In this document: piece after piece, positions 1 through 15,129 of the stretch | Layout: each line of letters begins with the position of its first letter | Position numbering within the stretch: the first letter of the stretch is position 1 | Source of the DNA: Chlorokybus atmophyticus | Taxonomy: Eukaryota > Streptophyta > Chlorokybophyceae > Chlorokybales > Chlorokybaceae | Assembly: GCA_009103225.1 (NCBI GenBank) | Contig: RHPI01003261.1 | Location: forward strand, 228,153 to 292,152 | Direction: 5' to 3' | Length of the DNA: 64,000 bases | Translations under genes and position numbers: made by a program | Notes under the pieces: model-generated | Told to the model about the DNA's origin: nothing | What the model saw: the letters and a program-made list of their open reading frames with translations, nothing else | The model's database searches: none

Positions 1-112
1 AATCACGGCAATATAAATATTGTTAAACCTCGTTAGGTGCTTATTTAATAAGTGCATACCCGCGTTTAGTGTATAAATTTGGCCATAACCGACGTCTTCA
101 TGGGTAACACCT

Positions 113-430
113 GTGCGTTAAGAGCATATGCATTTATTCATAGTAGCATTTCATAAGATGCCTAACCATTGGCATGCTAATGCACTGATTAAGGTAATTT
201 ACACTTAAATTACACATAATTCACAATTCAAGGGTGTTTAAGTTACAGTTGTAATTGTAGCCACGTAATTCAAGGTTACGGTTACTCAATAAGTGCATAC
301 AATATGCGCTATGCCAAGTCTATCATATACTGTATATGTGCATAACGTATGCACTTAACATGTGTGCAAGAATGCAATAAGTGCATACATACGCCCGATC
401 CCGATGATGTGCACTTGTCGAGGTTAGACT
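113..430. repeat. Diverged direct repeat, copy 1
   Basis: AT-rich DNA full of the motif AAGTGCATA and its complement. It resembles 5151-5455 in the same orientation. Shared landmarks, in the same order, are GATGCCTAACC-type text, a GGTTACTCA block, and ATAAGTGCATACATA followed by CGCCCG/TGCCCG. Positions 1-112 and 431-513 hold no gene that I can see. Confidence 0.5.
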
Positions 431-513
431 GTACCGCCATCTGGCCATTATGTACAATTATGCACAGTATGCGGAACGACTCGTTCCGCAACCTCCTAGC
501 CTGGAATCCCAGC

Positions 514-1105
514 CAGTCGGTGTGCCCGAGGGGTTCCTATTAACTCATTTTGTCTACGTTTTGTCGTGCTTGGACTATGGGACTGTAGCCATGTCGATGT
601 CGACTGAGAGCGATTGTCTCTTTATGTCGATACCTTCCCGCGTAGGCCGTCGCTGTGCGTCGACGGCGACGCACGTAGGCATGGCGGAAATCGTCCGCAC
701 TAGTCGACGTCGCTGCGTGGGTTTTGTGACAACCATTTAAGCAGAACGTTGTGTGATATTCTAAAGGTGTGCCGGTGCAGTGCGGTCGGTGTAGGCCCAG
801 TCGTACGGTCCTCACACAGAGAGTAGTAGCGGGAAATGACGGGAATGGCCTAGTAAATGCCGGCGGAAAAACAGAGCAAACCCTAACTTGAGCGAAACAA
901 TGCATCCACACGTCGACATCGACATACGCTGTCATTAGGAAATGGCTTCGTGTGTCCACGTCGACGGACGGAGACGAGTCTACGATTGCCGGCATCGACG
1001 CAACAAGACTTGTCACTCTGCGACGACGTAGACACAGGCGCCATAACGTATAGACTTTCCTGAGTTAATCGTTTGCCCATGGAAGCTTCTCGGGCACACC
1101 GACTG
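514..1105. mobile_element. Short non-autonomous inverted-repeat element (MITE-like)
   Basis: The left end begins CAGTCGGTGTGCCCGAG at 514, and the right end is its exact reverse complement ending at 1105. A further ATTAACTCA block matches slightly inside both arms. CAGC stands directly outside both ends (510-513 and 1106-1109), which could be a 4-bp target duplication. The interior is rich in CGACG but has no recognisable gene. The termini start CAGTC like those of the large element at 24895-35984, so it may be a small relative; this is inference. Confidence 0.6.
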
Positions 1106-1111
1106 CAGCTA

Positions 1112-4100
1112 GGGTAAGGTGCCCTAACTTCGGACACTTTACACTAGTAAGGTCACCGTTAGCTGAGCACTTCACCGTTTTGGTCGATTGATGGCTTGGT
1201 TGAAAGCTAGTGTGATGACCTATCTCTCAAGCTTGTCCTTGTATTTTTAGCCTATCAGATGCGTCCGTGAGCCTCCGGCAAAGACCAGTCAACAATGCAG
1301 GCGATCTAAAGTGAAGTGAGCCTAACTTCGGACAGTCTAGTATTGCCTGTATGTTGTAAGACCCAAGGTGGTTGTGGCGGCGGTCAGCGCCTGTTCGTGG
1401 CGAGGGTGTTGTTGTTGTCCTTAGGTGGGGTTGTAAGGTCAGTGGCGCATTGGCGGCGCCTTCTACGCACACATGAGACGGAGGTAAGGCTTGTGCAGTG
1501 TGCATGTGCGGTGTGCACAGAGTTGTGTGAGCAGAACTGTGCATGCGTGTGCATGCGCATGCAGCATGCATAGAGCCGGTGAGCATGGCGTGCAAGGGCA
1601 GAGGCTTGTCAAGCATGTTTGTATACACAAGGTAGATGTTGCGCGCTATCTACAAAGGGCTAGCTGCATGCACATGCTAGTTCTAGTACAGGATCTTTGC
1701 TAGGCGCAGGCCTCCTCTTTTCTGAGCATACGCACGGTGTTTTGCCAGTGTTGCCTTGGACAGCGCTGGTCTTGCTTGGACGGCACACGTGAGGTTGTCT
1801 TCCTCCAGCTCAGCCCATGGCCCGGCAGTTGCTGGGGTGTCGTCCTCGGTGTCACTGCTAACCACCTCCTTGTTGCGCAGGGTTGCTGCGAGCTTCTTAG
1901 CCTCTTTCGCCTCCTTCGCCTCCGCCTTCTTGCGCTGCTTCTCTGCTGCTGCAGCTGCCTTGGCTTCAGCTTTCTGCCTCGGTCTCTCCGCCTTCTCCTG
2001 TGCACGGACTTCCTTCTCTTGGGCCTTTGCAGCCTGTTCACCTGCTGCCTCTTCCCTCTTCCTCCTGAGATCTGCCTTCCTAGCAATCCTGCGTGCCTCA
2101 AGGCGCTCCTTCTCAGCAGTGCGTTCGCGCAGATGTCGGATGATTTCGGGGCTGGTGAGGATGGTGGCGGCACGCATGTATGAGGGTGCTTTGGCCTGAG
2201 CTCTGAGCTGTCCAGGCAATACTTCCTCCATGCCCAACTCCTCCTCCTCTTGAACATCAGGTACTTGCGAGTTGTTGTTATCGATGTCTTGAGTTTGCTC
2301 TTCTTCGTCTCCCTCACGGCCAAACTCTGCTGTGAACAGGGCCTCCAGAAGTGCTGGGCTGATGGTGCTTGGCTCTGGCTGGACTTCCATGTCCTCAGGA
2401 TCATGCAGACGGTCGTCCAAGGCATGCATGTTCAACGGCCAGAGCCCTGCAAGGTGAGACAAGCATGAGAGCTAGTAGACACTGCAAGGAATCCAAGGCT
2501 GCGACTGTGCATGCTTGTGCATAACCTTGCATCAGCTGGCAGCAAGAATGAGACTGTGCATGCATCACTGTGCACTCATGCTAATTGTGACTGACCAAGA
2601 CATTGCATCACAGGGTTACCTGTCTTGCGGAAGCCAGCTATGATGTTGGCAGGACTCATGGCCGTCAGGAAAGGGTTGGCAGTCAATTGGATGAAGATCT
2701 TTTTACACATCTTCAAGTTGGGGTTGGAGGCCATGACACGAACATACTGGTGCTTGTACGCCTGCTTGAAGCTGCGAAAGCAGCTGACGTCAAGTACCTG
2801 CAAGGTGACCATGTGTTTATGAGCTGTGCAATGTGTTGGCAACTTATGAAAGTGCATGATCCCTACAGCAGTTGTACATCAGGCTTCCATACCTGCATGA
2901 GATGGGTGAGATGCGGTGGAAAGGTCAAGATGTGCACTCCGTTCTCAGCAGCTTGTTCGAGCATGTCAGAGTTGAATCTGGAAGAGTGTCCGTCCACAAG
3001 TAGAAGGCATGGGTTTTCAGAAGAAGCACCGCCAGGTATGTTGTCCATAAACAGCTGAACCATTGCTGGAATATTTCGGTTGTCATGTATGCATTCTCCT
3101 GTGTGTCACACAAGTGCATGTCAGTGCATTGTCACATGTACATGCATATGCACATGCACATAGTAGGTACCTGCATAGCAAGGCCACTGCCGGGGGGGGC
3201 ATCTTCAAATCAATCCATGGTCACACGCTTGCCTTTGCAGATGTACAGGGGGGGCATGTGAGCACCAGCGGCGTTCACACAAGCCATGATGCTCATATGT
3301 TCTCTGTTGCCGTAGAGTCTATGGTATGGATTGCAGAAACCACGGGGAGCCACCACCTTCACAGTCCCCAAGTTATCTGCTTCCAGCCCTGTCTCATCCG
3401 CATTCCAGATGCGTGAGGGGGTGAGTTTCAGGTCCTCTACCAGCCGCTCATATAGATGGAAGAAAGAGTGCACAGCTCCTGGGGTCGCCCATTGCCAACG
3501 GCGGCGGTCTAGACCCTTTGCTACTCTCATGCTGAGGTTGTGACATAACAGGAATAGGCGACACCATTTCTTGCCAGGGATTTTGGTCTCGCCAAACCTC
3601 CTCAGCCTCTCCTCCGCTCCCTCCAGAAGTGTTATCACCTTTCAACACATTCAGTGTCAATTACTGCACTGTCTTGCATTTTCTATTTTAGACTTACCTT
3701 GTGTTGCAGTGCAGCTACGGTGACAGAAGTGGCGTGCCTGCACATGTCCGTCACCCACATAACCAGTTGCTCTTCTTCACTTGCAGCGAGGATGGGAATG
3801 CGACCAGGCTGGCGTGGCTCATTGAACTTGGCAGGGTTTCTGAAGTAATCACTGAGAGTGGACTTATGAACTCCAACGTCGTCAGCTGCCTCACGCAATC
3901 CTCTCTCGCCAATTCTGATCAGCTCACAGGCGGCCATCATCTTGTCAAAAAGAGTTGAGTTGCGGGAGTACATGGCATACTTGAGGCCCTTAGCCTGCAC
4001 TAGAGAGCGTAGGTCTTGAGCCTTGAGGTTGCGTGTAGCCTTGCCCTTTGCTGGTGCAGTTGGCGTGGGAGGTTGCCGACGCTTGCGCCTGGCTTGAGGG

Positions 4101-4926
4101 GTGCGGTCCTTTGGGGCCTATACATACACCCGGGTGATGAGAGAAGCTATGGCAGCACTCATGGGTGACACAATCTCTCTGACTGGTCCAGCCAGCCAGC
4201 AATACCATAGCATAGCATAGCATGGACAGCCTGGCTTGCATGCAATGCAATTCACATGTACTTGAGTTGCAACTTACCCCGGAGTTGTTGGTGACATTGC
4301 TATCTTGACTGCCGCTCTCAAGACTGCATGCTGCTCGTGTCCGCACCATGTTTGCAACACCACCACCACCACAGCTCCCTAACACACACACACTTGAATG
4401 TGGCTTGAAGCACCACACTAGGCCTTATATATGATAGCCCTTGCATGTTAACTACGTTTACAATGTAACACACCGCCATCAGTTAGCTCCTCTCGTTGCT
4501 ATCACCATTTCAATATTTCACCTAACGCGTCAGCTTTTTGCACATGCTACCTTTATGGCCCATAACTTGGCGGCTGATCGGTCATTTGGGCTGCGCATAG
4601 GTTCAAGTTCAAAGGTAATTGGATGATCTACCATATGCAAAAAAACCCCACCGCCAAATCCCACCTCAGTCCTTATTGGCGATAGTTCAAAGTTAACAAT
4701 GACCATGCAAACCAGCGCTAAAATTTCAAACTATTTGTATTTTGGCGGGTCAAAACAGCTCGGATTGGCGCCTAGAGCCAGTAGCAGGCTCATTGTGACC
4801 AATCACAGCACCTCACCAAATTTCAAGCCAATTGGCCGCCAAATGCAGATTCTACAGTATATTTTGCACGCCAACAAGGCAACTGTCCGAAGTTAGGGTC
4901 TGTCCAAAGTTAGGGCACCTTACCCT
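1112..4926. mobile_element. pogo/Tigger-like DNA transposon
   Basis: The left terminus GGGTAAGGTGCCCTAACTTC is matched by the reverse complement ending at 4926, with one mismatch over about 25 bases. TA lies outside both ends (1110-1111 and 4927-4928), the duplication expected of the Tc1/mariner-pogo group. A second inverted copy of CTAACTTCGGACAGT lies inside each end (about 1322-1336 and 4883-4897), probably sub-terminal transposase binding sites. The element carries one interrupted transposase gene on the minus strand. It inserted three bases beyond the CAGC flank of the neighbouring 0.6-kb element. Confidence 0.85.
1683..4349 (-). pseudogene. pogo/Tigger-type DDE transposase, six exons, broken
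   Basis: The exons are 4349-4278, 4117-3698, 3638-3171, 3098-2893, 2797-2620 and 2446-1683. All junctions are GT-AG and phases agree apart from two lesions, giving about 700 codons. In order the protein has a basic leader, a helix-turn-helix (DDVGVHKSTLSDYF), a DDE core with NADETG (first Asp) and LLLVDGHSSRF (second Asp), a QPLDV-like segment followed by FRKTG, and a long Lys/Glu-rich tail typical of this family. Codon 3207-3209 is TGA where the family usually has Trp. About one base is missing near 3055, between the FQQWF and LFMDN blocks. The start could instead be an upstream in-frame ATG at 4418. The product would bind the terminal repeats and cut the element out, but this copy cannot make a full protein. 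Confidence 0.85.
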
Positions 4927-4928
4927 AG

Positions 4929-5150
4929 AACTTTTTGGCTAATTTGCGCCGAAAGGCCTCTACACTCTGTCTAGGCCTGATTTGCGTCGCCATTGGTGGC
5001 TGCGTCTTCGGGGACGGGACTTGAGGCTCCGGACTTCCGTCCGGTTGGTCGCGTGTGGGCGTGGTGTCGCGCTCCGGCTGTTGCGCATTGCGCGCTGCAG
5101 ACGAGTGCATCTGGGCGTGTAGTGCATAATCTTCAGCTTTCAGGGTAAAT
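4929..5150. other. Non-coding stretch beside the pogo element
   Basis: A 60-codon minus-strand frame (5110-4925) is proline-rich and ends inside the transposon terminus. Nothing in it looks like a known protein, so I regard the stretch as non-coding. Confidence 0.4.
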
Positions 5151-5455
5151 ACATGTGCATTGCATTTCTTAATAAGTGCATCTCATGAGGTGCCTAACCT
5201 CTGATGTGTCCATGCACTTGACAAGGTGGATTACAGTTGAATTATACTGCATTGAGATTGTAACCCTAACCAAGTACCTTACAAGTAGGGTTACTCATTG
5301 TATGCATATCTTATGCACTTACACCTGCATACAAGCATACATGCATTTATGCACTCAAAGCGGGTGCATAACTCATGCACAACAAACGGGCATGAACTTG
5401 ATAAGTGCATACATATGCCCGTTCCGGATGGTATGCATGTATCATGCTTAGCCTG
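5151..5455. repeat. Diverged direct repeat, copy 2
   Basis: This is the second copy of the AAGTGCATA-rich sequence at 113-430, in the same orientation and about 5 kb away. The two copies bracket the small inverted-repeat element and the pogo element. Confidence 0.5.
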
Positions 5456-5482
5456 CGCCGCACTCAATGATGCTAACACGGA

Positions 5483-5483
<1 letters not shown>

Positions 5484-5575
<92 letters not shown>

Positions 5576-5726
5576 NNNNNNNNNNNNNNNNNNNNNNNNN
5601 NNNNNNNNNNNNNNNNNNNNNNNNNNNNNNNNNNNNNNNNNNNNNNNNNNNNNNNNNNNNNNNNNNNNNNNNNNNNNNNNNNNNNNNNNNNNNNNNNNNN
5701 NNNNNNNNNNNNNNNNNNNNNNNNNN

Positions 5727-5813
<87 letters not shown>
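5484..5813. repeat. (CT)n microsatellite with assembly gap
   Basis: Pure CT repeats run from about 5484 to 5575 and from 5727 to 5812. They are separated by 151 unknown bases (5576-5726). The true length is unknown. Open frames across it are artefacts of the repeat. Positions 5814-6183 contain nothing recognisable. Confidence 0.95.
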
Positions 5814-5816
<3 letters not shown>

Positions 5817-6183
5817 ATAAGCACAGTTGCATGCTTGCATATGCACAATCTCCTGCGCCTCTTTTGTACACCATGCACATCATCCATAAAAAAAGCTCAT
5901 CGCCATCAGCACTATCATGTAGCTATGGCTACTCCATGAGTAGGCTGTTTAAAGATAGCAGCATCAGCCAAGGCTACATCTTGCATTCCAACTTGCAGTG
6001 CAATGGTGTACTGAAGGTGGGAATTCAAGATCGCCTGTCGTACCTTTCTATGTATGGCAATCATTGCAAACCCGTTGCAAACAGTTATATCAAGCACATC
6101 GTGCACAGGATACCTGTGCAGGAGCACAAGGGGGGCCGCACAACAACTGTCATGTAAGGGCGTACCAAGCAATCAGACAGTAA

Positions 6184-9333
<3,150 letters not shown>

Positions 9334-9556
9334 CTTAACCAGAAGACATTCAGTGTCTTACTTGAAGTGGTGCTTCAGTAAGGCACTAAATCTTAGTCTA
9401 CTATATATCTGTTAAGTTGTCTGTTATCCTTGCGGCATTCAGCCCGCAGTCACTGCCTTAATGGCTGGGCAATCAAGGGGCACAACGCCTGCGGTCAGTG
9501 TCTTATTGCTGCAACCCCGTAACAAGCTGACATCTGGCGTTTTGGTGGCATGCAAG

Positions 9557-9586
9557 CTGGCGGCGGCGGCGGCGGCGGCGGCAGAG
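9557..9586. repeat. (GGC)n trinucleotide repeat
   Basis: A short run of GGC units lies between the seryl-tRNA synthetase start and the next gene. The rest of 9334-10110 holds no recognisable gene. This divergent 0.8-kb gap presumably contains both promoters. Confidence 0.8.
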
Positions 9587-10110
9587 GCATTGACGTGGGA
9601 TTGACGGCTTGAACGACGGGGTGTCTGGGGTTGGCGCCAAGAGATAGCAGGAAACAAGCTTGTTTTGCATCTCTGCTTTTTGCGTTGGAAAGGTCGCTGC
9701 TGCTGCTTCCTACGTTGGGCAAGGCAGGAAGGTAGGGCTTGCATGAGCACCAGGCTTGGTGCTGTGTTGACTTGAATGCATGTTTGCTTAGTGACTTGCG
9801 TTAGACTCCGTCTTCAGGGCTTTGGCTGGAACTGTCTGTGCGTGCGTGTGTGCGTGTGTGCGTCTGTGTTTCTTGCATGCGTACAAATCTGGTGGATCCC
9901 TGTCGATGTCAACAACATGGACATGTGCATTAGACAGCGGAGTAAGTAGACCACATATTACTAATCACGGAATGCTTATTGTTCGTATTGTTCGTTGCCA
10001 ATCAGGTCGCTTGAGACATTTGCTGGTTTGTTGGCTGTGCAGCGAGATAGCATGGCGTAGCCGTGAAGTGTTAGCGTGTGTGGGCTTGTAAGAGAAGGGA
10101 GGACAGAAAG

Positions 10111-11581
10111 ATGCTGAGTTGCTTCGTGCCGGTCGAGGAGGAAGACGAGCTCGCCACCCGTGCCGACGTTGCGACAGTGGCGGAAGTGCGCCAGCAGTTA
10201 CGCTCTGGTACGAAATCCTGATGCTCTTTGTTTGCGACATGCCTCCACTGTTGCGTGTCGTGCAGAATATTTACAGCTCTAATCTTCAGCTGCAATGCAC
10301 CATGTATAAGCACTGCAGTTCGGCATGTGAGCTGCAGTGCTTAGCTTTGTTGAATCCTTGTTCTGTAATAGTGATGTCGTTATCCTTGTGCTGTCAAGAA
10401 CCAAACTGGTATGCTCGCAACATTGCGCACTGTTCTACAACAGTGGGTAGCTGTGGAGAGTGCTTTGTCACGGTAAGCGCATTCGTGCAGGTAGCGATGA
10501 ATACACCATTAGATTGAAGAGTGGTTGGTTCCGCCACAAGACAGGCGCGCTGTACAACAGCGACAATGTTCCAATTATGACCTTCCAGTGGGCGTCACCA
10601 AGCTACCTTGAGGTATGCATAATTGTTTCACGCATTTTGCTCAATTGCAATCCGCAACTACTGATGAAAATGTGGAATACGGTGTGGCGTGCATGCCTTC
10701 CAGATGGTCGTTATGCATGCCCTCACTGTAGTTGCCAACGCTGAACCACCCTGCAATGTATGATGAGTATTAGGACGGGCTTGTTGCGCAACACTTGTCG
10801 GAGTGGCCATAAGCCAGCTGCACGGTGCGCTTTTCAGGTGCGACATGTTGGGAGTGACGCCCTGCTTGGTGTGGTCAAGCACAAGAAGCTGCATGTTGAT
10901 GGCAGCCAGCTGGCATCATGCGACATCATGCACGACTATGCGGGTGCTTCCGTTGCAGTTCTGACTTGGGAGGCGACCACTGCTTTGAAACCTCAGATCA
11001 AGGTAAGCTAACTTAACAGCAGCAGTCCGCATGCCTTCCACAAACGTCCATTGGTTGCTAAACTGGGATATGTGCATATACACACATACTTACATCATAA
11101 TGTACATGTGCATGTATGCGTTTATGTATGTGTTGGGGGGATCACCAGCTGTGGCAAGCATGTTGAACTGAGCATCCAGCCGTGCTGCTTCTTCTAGACA
11201 GTATCTTTTGTCAAAGCGTGTTGCATGCACACCGTGTGCATTATTACAGCATTGGACCACAGTGTTCAGCCACGACTAGAGCTCAGAATATTGTCGCTGT
11301 AGGGACACGCAGACTATGCCAAGCTGCACACGCTGTATGCGCGCGGGAAGGCCGCCAACACGCCGGACTCAATAACGCTTCTACGTCAGGACATTGGCGG
11401 CGGGGCCGTGACAACGGTGTGCACGGCGAGCAGGAAGCGTGGTTCCAACACCATCATGCTAACGCTGGGCCTGGACTTCAGCGTGGACCCGTTCTCCCTC
11501 GTCATCCTCGTGCCATACCTCTTTCGCCAGCTCGGACCCAATGCCTTCTCCAACAGCTTCATACCACTGCTCGTCGTGTGA
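10111..11581 (+). CDS. Small protein with possible tubby/LURP-one-like fold
   Basis: Four exons (10111-10207, 10491-10612, 10838-11002, 11303-11581) have GT-AG borders and matching phases. They encode 220 residues ending at TGA. The protein starts with an acidic leader. It continues with alternating short strands such as YTIRLKSGWFRHKTG, LLGVVKHKKLHVDG and GASVAVLTWEATT. It ends in a hydrophobic helix-like stretch (FSLVILVPYLFRQLG). A beta-rich body with a buried C-terminal helix preceded by a Val-Asp-Pro step is the pattern of the LURP-one/scramblase (tubby C-terminal-like) fold, so that is my guess. No catalytic residues can be named, and there is no signal peptide. The reading frame is well supported; the family assignment is weak. 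Confidence 0.7.
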
Positions 11582-12245
11582 GTGCATCCATCCCCTGTGA
11601 TATACAACTCTTCCCTCTCAACCCCAAGTTTTGTTTGATTGTGCTAGATCAAGTGTGCATAATGTATTTACAGATACTGTTGTTATAGGATGTAGTTACG
11701 CTGGATGCTGACATGATGTAGGTACCAACACCAACCTAACTCAATAAGCTCTCCGTATGGAAGTCGTGGTCAAGTTGCACGTCCACAATGACATGATAAT
11801 TGACATATACTAGCAACAGATGCGCATATACTGCTATTATCACTATATATGGGTTGCCAACAGCGATGGTAATTGGTGCAACCATCCGCCGGACACTCGG
11901 GCATTACCATTGTTGTGGGCATGTGATGATGGTTGGTACTCGGTATATGGGTAGAAACATACCACACATGTGTATAGTTGTAAACCATTGTCAAACCGTT
12001 GTGCTGACTAAGTTACGCAGGCCATGCAACTATGTAGGTAGTAATGCACAGTGTAGTAGGATAGCCCGGTGGTGGAATATATGGGAGAGTGAGTGCGGAC
12101 TGCGTGTTGTTCCGATGCATGCGTGTGATGAATGACACTTTGCATGAGCAATGATGTAGCGCATTGTGTGTACATGCATAGGCTTTCCAAACAGCAAAGG
12201 TGCACGCCATGCTAGCATGCGTAGCTGCCTACCCAGTGCACAGGG

Positions 12246-12246
<1 letters not shown>

Positions 12247-12299
<53 letters not shown>
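12247..12299. repeat. (GA)n microsatellite
   Basis: An uninterrupted GA run. The surrounding 11582-13224 is rich in TG/CA and ATGC motifs and shows no gene I can support. Confidence 0.95.
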
Positions 12300-12303
<4 letters not shown>

Positions 12304-13224
12304 AGGGGCGCATTCGCACGCTGCATGCTGGTACACAACACGTCGGCTGCTCTGCGCCGTTGCTACTGGCCTGATGCTGCTACTTGTGCTTGGGACAGGT
12401 AATGGATGATGCTGACGAACATGCATGCATGTGTGGTGCACGGGGTTTTTTGGGCCGTAAGAGTATTACGCTAGGTAGTGTACTACTTGGTGTGACTACT
12501 TAGCCCGGAGGTGTATATACTAGTTGGTGTCTGCGTCTCACTTGTGCTATGCATGTGACTTGCGATGTTGGGTGTGATACACCTTGTGCATGCCGCTAGT
12601 TGTGCCTTAGATCTTTATACACACAAGCACACAACCAACAGCAGCACAGGAAACAAGGGCACTTTAAGTACTTGGGCCAGGGCCTATCTAAACTGTGTGC
12701 ACTACCTAAGTGCGTATGGTGTGGGCGGGATCAGCAGCAGCAGCAGGGCAGGGGATGGGCAATGACGTGCAAGCAAACAGACCTGAGTGCACAGGGCCTG
12801 CATGCATATCAAGTCAGTGTGCAACTGTATACCCAGTGGGCTGCGCTGCGTGTGTGTGGCACTCCTCTTCATGCATGCCTATACACACTGTTGCGCATTG
12901 TTTGTACGAAGAGCGCCTGCAAGACCTGCACCCCTTGGTTTGCAGCACACCGTAAAACCACTCGAGTGGCCTGAGAACCAACGCAGAGACGTGACCAACT
13001 CAACATCTTCACTGCCATCCAAAACGTGTGCGCGGCTTACAGCACTGGTCGCTCGCTAGCACTCGCAGTCCGAGTTGCTTCCACGGGGGACGTCGGGGCG
13101 TCGGTGGAGTGTTGAGGAAGAGGCGGCGGGAGGAGGCGGACGGTCAGGAAGAGGCGCAGGCGGAAAAGGAGGAGGCAGAGGCGCAGGAGGAGGGGCAGGT
13201 GGAGGAGTAGCAGGAGGGGCGGCG

Positions 13225-14492
13225 ATGACCAGTCGGTACTCGAGGCTGCGGACGGCTGCGGGCGATGAAGAGCGGGAGGAAGATAAGGAGCCAAAGGTGA
13301 GGGTAGACTACTTCTACAAAGGGGATGTTAACGAGCAACAGAGAGCATTGGTGGGGCTTGTCAGCCAGACGCTGGCAGAACAGCAAAATATCACTTGAAA
13401 TAGCAAGTACAATGCACAAGGGCGAGAGTACATTAGCTCTCTGTTGCACTTGTTAGTATCCTGAGAATGTCTGGTCTGCGCATCAACGTATGTTGACTTG
13501 TCGATGTATGACTCTGTGCTCGGCTCGGCCGGCTTGGTTCTCTCGCAAGTTGCGTTGCTCAAGTTCTCCAAACTGCCTTAGTCGAAGGAGATTGTCGTCA
13601 TGGCAGAGATTTGCACACGCGCCTCAACCCTCCATTCGCTTGTGGGGCAATATGATGAGCTACAGCTATTAGTAATTGCAAGCATTGTCAGGTTGTTGTC
13701 TTCTCTCCCCTAGTGCAGCCAGCTGTTGTTTGCAGACAACCACGTTCGCCCAGTCATGTTGTGTTCGCAGGGATTCATCGGGGTCAAAGTGTGCTGATAT
13801 GTTGTTAATGGCAGGTAAGGGACAGGCGGTTTGAGGATCCTGGCGGAGGTTTGGAGTCGCGGGTGCCGTGGCGGTCCCTGGCGCTGGCGGCCTTCCTGCT
13901 CGTGTCTGGGGCGCTCATACTCTCCATTGCGTACCTCATACTCTCAGGACACATGCAGGGAGAGAGCTCGCAGGTGCGTGCATTGCCTTTGTCATTGTCT
14001 GAACACGTTCTGTAACAAAGTGGAGTGCATCCAAGCAAGTGTGGTTAGCTCATGGGCACTACTTTGCTTGCGACAATGCACTGGGCCAAAGCACTCGTAC
14101 CACAACCCAGCGCTGTTCGTTGATTTGCCGTCGCAATGCACGAGTGGCTCTCACATGCACTGCTACACAAACAGTTATGCACACACAAGCAGTAGGCAAG
14201 CACACGACAACATGTGCCTGTGGGTAGCACCGCAATTATTGGCTACTTTGCAGTCGCATGCTGCGCAATTTCCGTAGTACTGGAATAAAAATCGGCAATG
14301 CAACGACATAATTCAACTCAACGGAAGAGTAATGCACATTCAACCAAACTGAAGCTTCTTTATGCTCAGGGCTATGGTTTGCTCTTTTTGGGGTCTCTTC
14401 TGTTCGTGCCTGGGTTCTATGAGTCCCGCATAGCGTACTATACATGGCGAGAGATGAGCGGGTACTCCTTTGACCAAATACCCTCGTATTGA
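13225..14492 (+). CDS. TMEM230/DUF872-type membrane protein
   Basis: Three exons (13225-13296, 13815-13973, 14370-14492) join without phase errors into 117 residues ending at TGA, close to the family's usual length. The N-terminal part is polar and acidic (residues 1-45). One membrane segment is SLALAAFLLVSGALILSIAY (about 47-66), and a second is GLLFLGSLLFVPGFY. They are followed by SRIAYYTWREMSGYSFDQIP, the hallmark ending of the family. TMEM230 proteins sit in endosomal, Golgi and secretory-vesicle membranes and act in vesicle traffic. No other family has this arrangement, so the assignment is firm. A GA/GGC-rich leader lies just upstream (13100-13224). Confidence 0.93.
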
Positions 14493-15120
14493 CACTCTGT
14501 AGACGTTCCATAATAGCCAAATAAGGTGTTACACCTGTCCTGCATCTGTGTAAGTAGCTAGCAGTAAGCAGCAAGGGTTTGCGTGCGCACACTTCCTGGT
14601 TGGTATCTATGTAGTCACACCCCCTGCCCACATTGAGCTTGTAACATTTAGGGGTATAGTGTGCAAGTTGTATATCCATTGTTGTGCATTCTACACTCAA
14701 GGTTCATAAGCTCAAGGTACAGGCAATTTTAGACGCTATTGTCTGCACAATGTGCGATTAACCGATATCCACCCAGACTGCATAAGCATTGTGTACCTCA
14801 AGCTGCATTGCATATTCGCTGCTTGTATGCACAATTCATGCACACAGCTGATGTGTGTTGGTGTGCCGTGCCAAGCACATGCAGTTGAGTGCTTGTGCTC
14901 AAGCACGTTGCATTGCAATGGGAGCCGGGTGTGATTACAATGTATCCCTTGAACTTCAGGTGCAAGAAACGACATGATGACACCATAACTATGATGTCAA
15001 CTCCTGTGTTGGTTGACTTGAGCTCGTATCCAGCGTCCTGCGCCACAACCACAGTTGACTACAATGTGCCAAGGCAATCTGCAGAGCGGCAGAAACAAAC
15101 CAGTGGAGCATAGTCACGTA
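14493..15120. other. Convergent intergenic stretch
   Basis: This lies between the TMEM230-type gene and the 3' part of the Barentsz-type gene. A possible last coding segment of the latter may extend to about 15000-15090 on the minus strand, but I could not close its frame. Nothing else is recognisable. Confidence 0.4.
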
Positions 15121-15129
15121 TGCATCACC

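Noticed and set aside
5467-5887. Long open frames with Ser-Leu or Arg-Glu repeats
   Set aside because: They are only the CT microsatellite and its unknown bases translated.
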